Below, in pieces: positions 50,587-60,062 of a stretch of 64,000 bases of DNA; within the stretch, counting starts at the first letter, position 1; every line of letters begins with the position of its first letter. Below the pieces are notes generated by a model that saw nothing but the letters and a program-made list of their open reading frames with translations, made no database searches and had not been told where the DNA came from. The stretch is from Bradyrhizobium elkanii USDA 76 (GTDB lineage Bacteria; Pseudomonadota; Alphaproteobacteria; Rhizobiales; Xanthobacteraceae), in assembly GCF_023278185.1 (NCBI RefSeq), contig NZ_CP066356.1, positions 7,432,001 to 7,496,000 on the forward strand, given 5' to 3'. Both the position numbers and the translations under genes were made by a program.

Positions 50587-51471
50587 ATGACGGCATATCC
50601 CATGGTGTTACAAAACTTACGCGCTGCCAATCCTGGTCGCCGGGTATTGGAGATAACGACGACCGCAGGATGCATCGTCCGGTGTACTTATTGCCACCAA
50701 GACAAGTTCGCTGATCGGCAAAGACCCGTGTCTCAAGCGAAGTACCTAGGTCTTCAGGATTTCGAGCGGTGTCTTGCACGCGTGCCGAGGACTACCGAGA
50801 TCAGTTTTGCCGGCTACTCGGAGCCTTGGCTCCATCCGAAATGCACCAGGATGGTTGAGCATGCTTACGCACGTGGGCATCAGATCCGAATTTTCACGAC
50901 CCTCGTCGGAATGAACGGGAGTGACATTCGGCGCTTGCAAATGCTGCAGTTCAGGGCTTTCATCGTCCACGTTCCTGATGACGGCACTTATATGAACAGC
51001 CGGCTCGTCGGAAAGTCCTATCTCAATGTCATGCGCCGACTCGTCGAGGCGAACATTCCCTCGATTCGATTCGTTGTCCTGGGCAAAGTCCATCCGGACC
51101 TCGCCGACACCATTCCCGCAAAAGCGCTGCAGCGCTTGCGTCCGCTGAGTAACAGCCGAGGACGTCTAGAGTCGAATATCATCAAACCGCGACAGCCCGT
51201 CGTCGGACCCTTGACGTGTATTGGCAAACAACAACATCGGAATGTCCTTCTACCAAACGGCGACGTTACTCTGTGCGGGATGGATTTTGAGCGGCGTCAT
51301 GTCCTGGGCAATCTTTTGCGCGACGAATACGCATATCTCTTCGAAAGCCCAATTTTTCACGAAATCGCCGATCGCATGAACGGAATGGATGGCTTTCTGC
51401 TCTGCAGGATGTGCGAGTTTGCTCACCCGCAGACGTCGGGATGTTATATGGATGCCGACCAACAGACGTGA
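50587..51471 (+). CDS. Radical SAM/SPASM enzyme
   Basis: 294 residues from ATG 50587 (MTAYPMVLQNLRAANPG), chosen for the AAAGGA site before it; the frame is open to 50380. TTTAGCIVRCTYCHQDKF carries the CX3CX2C motif for the SAM-cleaving 4Fe-4S cluster. The C-terminus has SPASM-type cysteines: LTCIGKQQHRNVLLPNGDVT then LCGMDFE, LLCRMCEFAHP and SGCYMD, for an auxiliary cluster. Such enzymes modify peptides, sugars or other small molecules. No precursor peptide is visible next to it. The convergent FAD enzyme and the methyltransferase beyond it may belong to one pathway, which is inference. Confidence 0.85.
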   Translation: MTAYPMVLQNLRAANPGRRVLEITTTAGCIVRCTYCHQDKFADRQRPVSQAKYLGLQDFERCLARVPRTTEISFAGYSEPWLHPKCTRMVEHAYARGHQIRIFTTLVGMNGSDIRRLQMLQFRAFIVHVPDDGTYMNSRLVGKSYLNVMRRLVEANIPSIRFVVLGKVHPDLADTIPAKALQRLRPLSNSRGRLESNIIKPRQPVVGPLTCIGKQQHRNVLLPNGDVTLCGMDFERRHVLGNLLRDEYAYLFESPIFHEIADRMNGMDGFLLCRMCEFAHPQTSGCYMDADQQT

Positions 51472-51606
51472 CGGCCGGCCTGCACGAGTGTGGATGTCAA
51501 GATTCTCTCTGAAGAACGCGACCGATGCCAATTCGCTCGCCACGTGCCGGGAACGGCCAAACCGATGGAAACCGCCGGATCGGATATGCGATTGACACGA
51601 GGCGGA

Positions 51607-52890
51607 TCAGAGCCGCGCCTCAGTGAGGTGAACCAGTTGAGAGCCTGCGCTGTAGAGGGCCTCACGGGCGGCACGAAACCGCCGATATTCAACCGGCGCA
51701 GCTGGAAGTGGTAGGTCCTCTTCCGCAAGGCGGCCGAGAACGTAGGACGCCAACACCCGGCCGAGGACGGTCCCAGGTGCAATCCCGCGCCCGTTGTAAC
51801 CGCCGAAGGACACGAGGTTACGGTCGAGCTTGTGAAAGCGCGGCAGGTGGTCGGAAGTCATCCCGATCATCCCGAACCAGCCGGCTTCGAACTCGACGTC
51901 GCCGAGCTGCGGAAACAGCCTACGTAGCGACCTGACCGCCCAGGCTCGGTGAACCAAGGTGCCGATACCCTCTAGAGCGCCAACGCTGCCGAACACCAGA
52001 CGGCCGGACTGATCGAAGCGAAACGAGGAAAGGACCTCGTGGGTGTCCCATGCCCCTTGTCGTTCGGGCAAGATTGAGGTCCTGAGACGATCTGGTAAGG
52101 GCCGCGTTGCCAAATTGAAGTAAGGTAGACGGATCTGCTCTCGCTGAATCCGCAACCAAGGTCTTTTGCCGTAGGCGTCGGTAGCGACGATTACCCACTC
52201 AGCACACACAGATCCCATTGCCGTGCCGACCCTCCAGCGCAACCCCATTTCGTGGACTGTGAGGACTTCAGTCTGCGCGAATATCCTCGCGCCCGCCGCA
52301 AGCGCAACGCGCGCCAAGCCGCGCGCATAGGCCAGTGGCTGTATTGTACCGGCGCGCGTATCGAGCAGCGCGCCGGTATAGTTGCCACCGCCAATCTTTC
52401 TGCGCGTCTCCTTCGCATCAAGCACCGCGACCGGAGCGCCGCGTTTCTGCCACTGTTCGGCACGAATCTGGATTTCCTCCAAGCCCCTGCGGCCGACCGC
52501 GCAATGCAGGGTCCCCGCGCGCTCAACTTCACAGTCGATCCCATATCTCTCGATCAGTGCAAAAACCTCCTGCGGTCCTCCACCCAGTAATTCGATGAGC
52601 CGCTCTCCAAACGGGGAGCCGAGCGTGTCTGAGAGCGTGTCGGGCATGACCCACATACCCGCATTGACGAGCCCGACGTTGCGCCCGGAACCACCGAATC
52701 CAATTTCGGATGCCTCCAGCAGAATGACGCGCACGCCGCCCTCCGCGAGGCGGATAGCCGCAGAGAGTCCAGTATATCCACCGCCAATCACAACGACATC
52801 GGCTTGCAAATCACCCACGAGAGGACCGGTATACGGCGGCGCCGGCGCCGTGAGCTCCCATAAGCCGTGCGACTTGCGATTGCCTTGCAT
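51607..52890 (-). CDS. FAD-dependent amine/amino-acid oxidase (DadA/PuuB-like)
   Basis: 427 residues. The N-terminal FAD motif is complete: VVVIGGGYTGLSAAIRLAEG then VRVILLEASEIGFGGSGRNV; the C-terminal part has GYNGRGIAPGTVLGRVLASY, which binds the flavin tail. The layout matches the DAO superfamily branch of OrdL/PuuB, which oxidise secondary amines such as gamma-glutamyl-putrescine or N-methyl amino acids. Cytosolic. Overlaps no neighbour; convergent with the radical SAM gene (136 bases). Confidence 0.87.
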   Translation of the reverse strand: MQGNRKSHGLWELTAPAPPYTGPLVGDLQADVVVIGGGYTGLSAAIRLAEGGVRVILLEASEIGFGGSGRNVGLVNAGMWVMPDTLSDTLGSPFGERLIELLGGGPQEVFALIERYGIDCEVERAGTLHCAVGRRGLEEIQIRAEQWQKRGAPVAVLDAKETRRKIGGGNYTGALLDTRAGTIQPLAYARGLARVALAAGARIFAQTEVLTVHEMGLRWRVGTAMGSVCAEWVIVATDAYGKRPWLRIQREQIRLPYFNLATRPLPDRLRTSILPERQGAWDTHEVLSSFRFDQSGRLVFGSVGALEGIGTLVHRAWAVRSLRRLFPQLGDVEFEAGWFGMIGMTSDHLPRFHKLDRNLVSFGGYNGRGIAPGTVLGRVLASYVLGRLAEEDLPLPAAPVEYRRFRAAREALYSAGSQLVHLTEARL

Positions 52891-53029
52891 CCGACGAACT
52901 CGTTCTGCAACGCATCAAACTCGGCCGGCGGTCTTCGCTATCGAACTACCGATCCGAACGAGTCGTGAACCGGTACTTTAGCAGTTTGACCAGCAGCAGC
53001 GCTTGGCGGATCCAGGAGCCGAAGAGGCT

Positions 53030-53719
53030 TCATCGAATCGTGAGCTCCCAGATGATCCGGATATGCCCGCCATGAATCGATGGTCGGAAAATATGCATAT
53101 TTCTAACACGCAGGTTACTATTATCGATCAAGTTCAAGACGCGCCCAATATCTCCCTGATCAGAAAAGACGACATACATCAGGCCGTTGGCGTTGAGCCA
53201 ATTATGCGCTCCGCCGAGAGCTGAGGCCATGGCGCTGTGATCTTCGTCAAAGCAGGAGCGCTCCAAATCGTCCCTTGCTTTTCGGTTCCAGTACGGGGCG
53301 GCAAACAAAATACGGTCGAACTTTTCTTCAGGCTGCAGCGCAGAATAGATGTCACTGAGGCGCGCTTCTGCCTGCTTGGAATGACCTAACCGCTCGATGT
53401 TTAACTTTGTGGTGAGAACGGCTTGCGGATTGATATCGAGAGCCACCAGGTGTTCTGCCCCAGCGCGAAGTGCCGCCAGCCCCAGGACGCCTGATCCGCA
53501 TCCCAAATCCCATACTGTTGCTCCAGATTGGATGTGCCACTTCGATATCAAGGCGTCGGGAGCGTGACTTAGGCGTGGCGACAGAACGCCGGGGAGAATG
53601 TGCAAGAGCATACCGCACACTTCCACGTCGTGCGGGTGTTCGCATGACCGCAGATCCGCGATCATAGCGTCTACATCGGTCGTTTGGCGCCGCGCCGATA
53701 TGGCTTTGGGGGCAGTCAT
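53030..53719 (-). CDS. Class I SAM-dependent methyltransferase
   Basis: 229 residues. SAM-binding motif I is VWDLGCGSGVLGLAALRAGA, with motif II in VALDINPQAVLTTKLNIERL. The post-III motif ILFAAPYWNRKA is an NPPY-like variant (APYW), which suggests N-methylation similar to the RsmC/PrmC/HemK group. The substrate is unknown. On the same strand as the FAD oxidase, 139 bases upstream of it. Confidence 0.85.
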   Translation of the reverse strand: MTAPKAISARRQTTDVDAMIADLRSCEHPHDVEVCGMLLHILPGVLSPRLSHAPDALISKWHIQSGATVWDLGCGSGVLGLAALRAGAEHLVALDINPQAVLTTKLNIERLGHSKQAEARLSDIYSALQPEEKFDRILFAAPYWNRKARDDLERSCFDEDHSAMASALGGAHNWLNANGLMYVVFSDQGDIGRVLNLIDNSNLRVRNMHIFRPSIHGGHIRIIWELTIR

Positions 53720-54481
53720 TCAAATCTCCAGTTCCCTGGCGCGCGCTTTGCCTCATCGTCCTGCCATCCAATCGATGGAACGCCCTATTGAGCAAGTGCG
53801 CCTGCTGTTGCACTGTACAGGGCCTACCGGTTTAAAGAGTTTCGGGCAGGTTTGTCCCAACGTGTCTGAATGCGCTTTGCGCCTTCGCCGACTGTCATTG
53901 CCTCTCAATAAGCAACGGCCGTGCCATCGGAATTCAAAGCGCTCGGCTTCTGATTTTCCTTGGAGAACGACTGCCGGCAGCTCTGATGTTCTGCCGCCCC
54001 GACGATTGTCTCCGGCGGTGTCGGACTCCGAACACGTATGACCAAGTTGGCGTACGAATGGCTTCGTGTTGCGGCTATTCTCGCAGCTATTCTCACGGCA
54101 GGTTGACCGGAAATCAGAAGTTGCGACCTGGAAACTTCGACGAGAGCTCGTCAGGAATAGACAAGATTTCGCACAATTCACGATTTGATGCCGCCCCAAT
54201 GGCTATCTAGCTGATTTAAGAAAAAGCGATATTTCACCCTGCGCTTGCCTCCGACGATCGAAAACTCGCCGACGCCATACCGGCCTTCGCCATCATAGCG
54301 CCGATCGCCTGAATCGAGATAAGGAGGCGATCATCAATGGAGCGGCATACCCTTGTTGCAGCTCAACTCCTCAACCCGCGCCCACTTTTATCACAATCCC
54401 CTCTTTGTGTCTGCGATCCGCGCTGCAGCGCCTCGGAGCAGACACTTTCCGGACCTCGTTCACTCTACCTGACGGGAAGTC
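53720..54481. other. Gap before the tts box, nothing recognisable
   Basis: About 760 bases. Some frames over 100 codons on both strands, mutually contradictory and without motifs. Confidence 0.35.
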
Positions 54482-54513
54482 ACGTCAGGTTTTGGAAAGT
54501 TAACATCAGTAGC
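54482..54513 (+). promoter_or_regulatory. tts box (TtsI-binding site)
   Basis: CGTCAGGTTTTGGAAAGTTA followed by ACATCAGTAGC. It agrees with the rhizobial tts consensus (GTCAGnTTnTCGnAAGCT) except C to G and C to T in the core. It lies 17 bases before ATG 54530. Confidence 0.8.
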
Positions 54514-54529
54514 GAGGAACCACAGAGCT

Positions 54530-55105
54530 ATGCTGGCGGACGAGATCATGGACCGATTGAGCACTATCAACCAAGCTGATCATGATTCGGCTGCATCCAA
54601 TGCGGCCGCGGAACAACCGCAACAGCCGCAAGCGGAGTTCGAGCAGCACCTGCTGGACGCGCCAGGGGCCGACCCCATATATTCCCATAGAGAGCTTTAT
54701 GATGTCACCGAGGAGGACGATCGCCTCATCCAGGCGGCATCCGGCGCTGCTCTCAAGCGAGATTTACCGCCGAGGCCTACCACCGTCAGTATTTATGATC
54801 GTCGGCTTCGCAAATTGGCTGAAGCGCTGAAGCAGGATGGCAAATCAATTTCTGGCCTCGATGACAATGCGTTGCTCGGACACGCTAGAAAGCTGCTGCC
54901 GAACGACAAGGTGATCGCCCCGCATTGTCAATGGTCAGTCGGTACCGCGAGCCTGACGCAGACGCTCTCCCCCTCAGAACACATTATCGTCCTTCCAGGG
55001 AAGATGAGCGTCTCATCAGGGAGGCTGCCGAGGCACGTTTTGGTCGACAGATCGGCGAGAAAAAGGCCGGGGGCTATGCGAGCGGGCTGCGGAAGTTGGC
55101 GGTAG
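54530..55105 (+). pseudogene. Repeat-containing T3SS effector candidate, first frame segment
   Basis: From ATG 54530 behind the tts box. Hydrophilic N-terminus (NQADHDSAASNAAAEQPQQP, then EFEQHLLDAPGADPIYSHRE), then a repeat unit: EEDDRLIQAASGAALKRDLP, later YDRRLRKLAEALKQDGKSIS and LDDNALLGHARKLLPNDKVI. The true reading leaves this frame after VIAP near 54925, where one extra C is inserted; what follows in this frame is noise. The next segment continues with a second copy of the repeat. Confidence 0.7.
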
Positions 55106-55749
55106 CGCTCCGCCCGTCGTCCATTGCCAAGCTCAGCGATGACAAACTGCTCGGCCACGCAGTCCGTTTGTTTCGAAATGACAAGACGCTCATCGCCGCC
55201 TTGAACGCTCTCCGCGACTATCGCGCGATCGTCGGGCGGGGTAATTTGGGCGCAGAAGGAGGCAGTTCGCGGCAGGTCATTCAACCGCCCTCTCCTTTGC
55301 CCATGCGGCCGGTCGATGAACAGCGCTTGGGGAGCGCTGCGGATCGCGACGCCTCACTACCGGCTGATGGTTTCAATACTCTGCAGGTTTGGCACGAGCC
55401 AAGTTTAGCCCCTCATTCTCCGATACATAGTGTGGCCCAGGATGAGCTTTTCGATACCGCGGAGCAGAGCAGCGAGCTTTCAGCTCCTGGCTTCGATGCA
55501 CCATTGCTTTCGCAGCAAATGCGTTCAGCGACTTCATCGCCCGCGCCAAGTTTCACTCAGGAAGAACTTTTCGATGCCGTGACCGGTTGGCAACGAATGC
55601 ACTCGGCGACTTCATCGCCCGTGCAAAGTTTCCTCCAGGAGGAGCTTTTCGATGCCGTGACCTGGCGACCCAGCCCGCGGCCGAATTTCGTCCCTGAAAA
55701 CTATTTTGGACGGATGATGGACCAAGGCGCTGCGGCCCAGACCACTTGA
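54925..55749 (+). pseudogene. Repeat-containing T3SS effector candidate, second frame segment
   Basis: Continues the preceding protein: SMVSRYREPDADALPLRTHY, then repeat unit 2: SREDERLIREAAEARFGRQI, GLRKLAVALRPSSIAKLSDD and KLLGHAVRLFRNDKTLIAAL. Then Pro/Ser-rich sequence with at least two near-identical short repeats (SATSSPAPSFTQEELFDAVT and SATSSPVQSFLQEELFDAVT). Ends with FVPENYFGRMMDQGAAAQTT and a stop produced by a second frameshift near 55745; the real continuation is in the next entry. No enzyme motif is seen. Confidence 0.7.
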
Positions 55750-56548
55750 GCGGACGTCCTTTCCAGCCAGCGACAGCTTTGATGCTTCTTTGGCCGTTCC
55801 CGAGGACTTCTCCCACGGCACCCAGCCTGCGCCGGATATGATGCGCTCCAAGCTGGGTCGATGGGGTCTGTTGCCCGATGCAGCACAGTGGGTAAAGACC
55901 TACGATATTCGCGGTGAAGGCTATACGGGCGTGTTGGGACCGCGAGGGCCCAATGATGTTCAGCTCATCCATCTGCGGTCTCCCGCTGTCGGCGATACGT
56001 TCGATGTGTCGTTTGCCGTTCCCAAGGACTTCTCGCATCGCACCCAGCTGGCTCCTGACATGATGCTATCCACGTTGGGCAAGTGGGACTTCTTGCCTGT
56101 TGCGGAATATCCGGTCATGAACTACGAGATCGGCGGCGAACGCTACACGGCCATGTTGGGACCGGGAGGACCCAACGACGTTCAACTCATTCACCACCCT
56201 CGGCCCGCTTTGCTGGGCGAAGCGACGCGTGCGGTGGGGAGGGCTTCCCCGGGTATCGACGTCGGTCCTGCGCCAGGGTTTGATGCACCCGCACCTTTCG
56301 AATGGCGCGAGGACGCCCCTTCGGCGCTGGCGCCAAACCGTACACAGCCGAAAGCCTACCTGGAGGCCGCGTTCTTCTCTTCCATCGGCCGCTATTTGGC
56401 TAAACAAGGGGCTCGTCGGCGATGTATCTATCACGTTGTCGTCGCATTCGGCAGCGACGGCACTTTCAGCCGAGCAGACCCGAGAACCATCGGGATACAA
56501 GATGCGAACGCGCTACAAGACCATGGCTTGGCCGACGATCAAACGTGA
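55750..56548 (+). pseudogene. Repeat-containing T3SS effector candidate, third frame segment
   Basis: The frame joins the previous segment as ERTSFPASDSFDASL and holds two copies of a ~65-residue unit: VPEDFSHGTQPAPDMMRSKL then GEGYTGVLGPRGPNDVQLIH, and VPKDFSHRTQLAPDMMLSTL then GERYTAMLGPGGPNDVQLIH. It ends at DDQT. An ATG at 55790 exists but is probably not used. With the first two segments this is one protein of about 670 residues that was broken by two one-base changes. Confidence 0.68.
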
Positions 56549-56908
56549 ATCATCACCGGCCGGTGGACCATTCGGATTGGAAAGAATGTCTCACTAGGGT
56601 CGCGGACAAGGATGCGAACGTACTTTGGCGACCCGGTTTTTGGTTTGATGAGGGCCCTTGGCTCCTGATCATACCAGCATAGCCGGCACTGGCGATCCTC
56701 CGATCACAAAGATCCGATGAGGATCGTCAGCCCTCATATGGCGCCTTTGAGCGAACTGGCGCACCTTCGTGCAACTCGGACGCCCAGACGAAAGACGGTC
56801 AGAGACAATCCGGCCGTCTTCACGATCTATATTATCGTGCCATGCTCGGTGAAGCATCCACGCGGTTAAGGAAACAGCTTCGAAGTGGGGTCCTGCGCCG
56901 TGCTCTTC
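56549..56908. other. Gap with possible effector tail
   Basis: In another plus-strand frame, DHSDWKECLTRVADKDANVL then WRPGFWFDEGPWLLIIPA ends at 56682. It is protein-like and could be the original C-terminus of the repeat effector after one more frameshift. The remainder is empty. Confidence 0.4.
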
Positions 56909-57349
56909 TTACCAGATGAACTTCGCGCCATCAGGCAGGTCGCAGATGAATTCGCCCTGGTGCACAAGTTCGGTGGTCCCGACGACAAGCTTCGAGGCCC
57001 GCACCGTGAGCTTGCCTTCGCGGCTGAGGCTATGGCGGATGTACTCGGTGACGGCATGTCCCGCGCTGTCCACCGTTTGGTGCGCATTGGCGAAGCTGAT
57101 GCCGTTCTGGGGCGTCACCCTGAAGGCATTGATGACCAGACCGGCCTGCGTCGCCGACGCAGGCTTGCTACCCTCCGCGTTGGCACAGCGGCTCATGTCC
57201 AGGATGAGCTTCACGTTCTTTCCGGTCTGCAGGGCATTGAGCACCTCCGTGTATTTTGGCGAAGGCTCGTCGGCTCTCGCCATCGTGCTCATGCTTGCGG
57301 CCGAAAGCAGGGACAACAGGATCGTCAGCCCTTTGCCAGTACACTTCAT
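56909..57349 (-). CDS. virK: VirK-family protein
   Basis: 146 residues from ATG 57349 (MKCTGKGLTILLSLLSAASM), with a signal peptide ending near ARA; the frame is open to 57385. YTEVLNALQTGKNVKLILDM then SRCANAEGSKPASATQAGLV is the VirK signature (PF06903-type), with the conserved Cys of MSRC and EFICDL. VirK is a periplasmic or secreted protein of unknown function encoded near virulence genes in Agrobacterium and in rhizobial symbiosis regions. No vir or tts box stands out upstream. Confidence 0.82.
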   Translation of the reverse strand: MKCTGKGLTILLSLLSAASMSTMARADEPSPKYTEVLNALQTGKNVKLILDMSRCANAEGSKPASATQAGLVINAFRVTPQNGISFANAHQTVDSAGHAVTEYIRHSLSREGKLTVRASKLVVGTTELVHQGEFICDLPDGAKFIW

Positions 57350-57953
57350 ATGCTCATCTCCCTCGATAAGTACCAAAGATCGCACGCTGCAAGACGTCGT
57401 CCTCGCAAGCCGTTTGGCGGATTCCAGACATCAAGCACGCCGCGCCCTGCGACAAAAACAACCTGTCGCGACCAAGCACAAGTGGTTGTGACGGCCATTC
57501 CGACGTCACAACCTCGTAGGTCAGGTTTACTAAAGTGGCCTGAGCTCGTACGACATCGCTGGAACGATTCGATCGACCGCCGGCCGCCTAGAACTACAAA
57601 CGGCAACCGGTCGCGCCAATCCAACGGAGGCCGATATGACCGAGCGGCCCCAAATGCGCCTAAGCGGGCGATTTCCGAAAGAAGACTTCGACCAACCGCA
57701 TCTGCCAGCTTGTCCACGTTGAGACCTGGTAGGACTCTCTGCCCGCGGGGATGGCCGACAATGGGTGGCTGGGCGAACAAGCTCAGTCAAGACACCCGAT
57801 CTCGCCCTCGTCGAAAACAGGAACGCCAGATGGCACAAAGCAGTGTCGACTTCAAATATATCGCTTTGCGTGGCTTCTGTCTGGCTGACCGCTCACCTCA
57901 CTGAACTGAATTCATCCGGCACCCCTCAAACGGATACTGGCTTCCTTCCTGGT
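57350..57953. other. Gap upstream of virK
   Basis: Holds the virK promoter; no other gene recognised. Confidence 0.35.
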
Positions 57954-57990
57954 CCGTCAGCTTCTCGAAAGCTGCACCTGCAAAACTCCA
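57954..57990 (+). promoter_or_regulatory. tts box (best match in the window)
   Basis: CCGTCAGCTTCTCGAAAGCT followed by GCACCTGCAAAACTCC. All fixed positions of the core consensus GTCAGnTTnTCGnAAGCT are met. It reads toward the short effector stub starting 58028. Confidence 0.9.
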
Positions 57991-58027
57991 TGCCAACGGC
58001 CGGCACTCGAGGGGAGATGGAAGAAGA

Positions 58028-58240
58028 ATGAATGTTGATCCACGGAATCCCGCAGATACTCCCTTTGAGGCTCACGGCGTCCTGAAGCAGCCTCACCGCG
58101 TGGACCGGCAGCCAGACGAGCTGAGCGCACACACCGACGCGCCGGCACACAGGTCCTAGCATCAAGCAAGCTTTGAGCAGCAGCTAGATGACTTGAGGTC
58201 CGACGCGTGGTGCCCATTTCGACCTGCCCTTCCAAATTGA
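58028..58240 (+). pseudogene. Truncated T3SS effector behind a tts box
   Basis: From ATG 58028, with GGGGAGATGGAAG upstream, the frame codes for 43 residues: MNVDPRNPADTPFEAHGVLK then QPHRVDRQPDELSAHTDAPA and HRS, stop at 58157. One base further on, another frame reads HQASFEQQLDDLRSDAWCPF, similar to the FEQHLLDAPGADP segment of the tts-driven protein at 54530. The stub is therefore the N-terminus of a paralogous effector, broken by a frameshift and cut off soon after. Confidence 0.65.
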
Positions 58241-58435
58241 TCTTTGACGTCACTCATTCGGGCGGGCTTCGGCTATTGCCTGACATCGATCCGGTCGCCG
58301 CGTTCGTGCCCGAGACCGAACCCGTGTCGTGAGCCGGAGAACGCCTTCGGCGAAATACGGGACGCGCGTTTTGAAGACCGTCAAGCGCAGTAAACGCCGC
58401 ATCAAACACGGCAAGCCGCGCAGCCGCTCTACGCC

Positions 58436-58484
58436 TATCCGCCTTTTGAATGCGTTCCATCAAAACAATTGATTTTGCCGATCC
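58436..58484 (+). promoter_or_regulatory. nod box (NodD-binding site)
   Basis: TATCCGCCTTTTGAATGCGT then TCCATCAAAACAATTGATTT and TGCCGATCC. This follows the 47-bp nod-box consensus (YATCCAY...GATG...ATCnAAACAATCRATTTTACCAATCY) with few changes. It reads toward ttsI, whose start is about 1.58 kb downstream. Confidence 0.88.
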
Positions 58485-60062
58485 TGCATGAAGCCCCCAT
58501 AGTCGGTTGCGATCTTTGGAGGCAGCATTCAGGAATGTGGTGTGACAATCGATTCTCTGTCCAATCCCTTGCCGGTCAATTCCACTTCGGCAATCGCGCG
58601 TCTGCATCCAGAAGATCACGCGCCAGATCAACGCTTCTTGCGGCCAGCCAAAGTCAGCCTGCCAATCGCCACGTGTGAGGCGATCCGGCAATCGCACGCT
58701 TACGCGCGCAACGGCTTCGCCCTTAACGCGCAGCAAGTATGGCTGCCTCATGCCATCGTTGCAGGTCAGACTGCGCGTCATAGAATTTGGAGAGACGAGA
58801 TGCTCACGACGTTGGAGAAAGTAAGACCGACAGAGATCCTCAAAGCTGTGACCGTGTCCAGACTGCCTCGCTGTCGCCTCAAGACGCGCACAAGTTTGAG
58901 GGTACGTTGTAACCAATTGTTAAAGACACTTGAATCTCACCCAACGTCAGATTGTAGGATTTCCGACAACCTCGCGACACACAACCGCGCTCGCGCGAAC
59001 ACTTCCCGACAGGTAGCAAGAATTGCGAACGTCTCTCAAACTCAACGCCACACCACTTCGCTCGGTCACACGGATCGATCACTCCTGTCGACGGCGTGTT
59101 CTCAACACCGCTTACGTGCAGCGCGAAGGAATCAGTGCGACCCCTGTTGCAGCCGGATCAGGATCTAGCATTCGGGCCGAAAGCAGGCTCTGTTTACCTC
59201 GCACTGTCCGTGCACCACGCAACCAAAAACTCGAGCTTCGATCATTCCGCCGCCGCTCATCCAAGATGAGATGCAGCTGGCGCAATGACCTCGATCAGAG
59301 GCGTCCTAACCCCGACAAGCAGCGCCCCTATCTGCCCCTCATTCACGACTTGTCGATGGGGCGCAGCATTGGACGCGGCAAAACATCGGGATCGTTGGCG
59401 CCCTGCATGTCTATCACCGGCTAGGGAGCGGTTTTCTCAGTAGTCGGAAGGCACATCGATCTGTTCGTCGTACATCGCTGCGCCGGAGGCATCGTCCAGA
59501 TGCGTGGCCTGAAATTGTCATTCACGCGGAACACCTTGCCTCATCGGGACTTGGCGACGCCACAGGCTCGACAGCATAGCAAGATTGACCGCGGGGCCGG
59601 GGCAAGGTGGAAGTGGTGGGGAGTTCCAACAATGTCGGTTTCGCCAGGCTGTTCAGCCACAAATCCATCGGCTCGCTCCTGGGTATTGGCTTCGATTGCG
59701 CGCTCTAACGCCATCACGATCGAAGACGGCTACTCAGTGCGTGCAGACATCTCTGCGATCAATGCTCAGATCCGCCAATCTGCTGCAACCGCTTGCGGCC
59801 TCGTGAATGATTTTGCATCTCTTCCCGGCATAAAGGGCCCGCTCGGCATCGCCGGCGACGTATGCAGTCACCGTCGGGTCATCGCATTTTTCAATCTCAT
59901 GATAAGTATGTCACCGGGATTGATCGCCCGCCACCACGCTCCGCTTCGTCGCTGCCGCACTTTGGCGCTCACGCCAAGGCGGACGTCTGTCAGTTTCGTC
60001 GAACCTCTTGGTCAACCGTGACGCGCTTAAGGTCTTGGCGTGTATGGACGAGAGGCGATGAA
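58485..60062. other. Long leader between nod box and ttsI
   Basis: The first frame after the nod box (58542-59168, MTIDSLSNPLPVNSTSAIAR then LHPEDHAPDQRFLRPAKVSL) is open but has no family motif after about 100 codons and becomes Arg/Thr-rich. Near 59600-59870, KVEVVGSSNNVGFARLFSHK and, in another frame, NAQIRQSAATACGLVNDFAS look like remains of a decayed protein. I see no intact gene. The nod-box transcript probably runs through it to ttsI. Confidence 0.5.

Noticed and set aside
56885..57904. 339-codon plus-strand frame over virK
   Set aside because: It is antisense to the well-supported VirK gene and has no family pattern.
58254..58916. 220-codon minus-strand frame across the nod box
   Set aside because: Crosses a near-consensus nod box and shows no motif.
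59983..60012. GTCAGTTTCGTCGAACC just upstream of ttsI as a tts box
   Set aside because: It needs a one-base insertion to fit the consensus and lacks AAGCT; autoregulation by TtsI cannot be supported from it.
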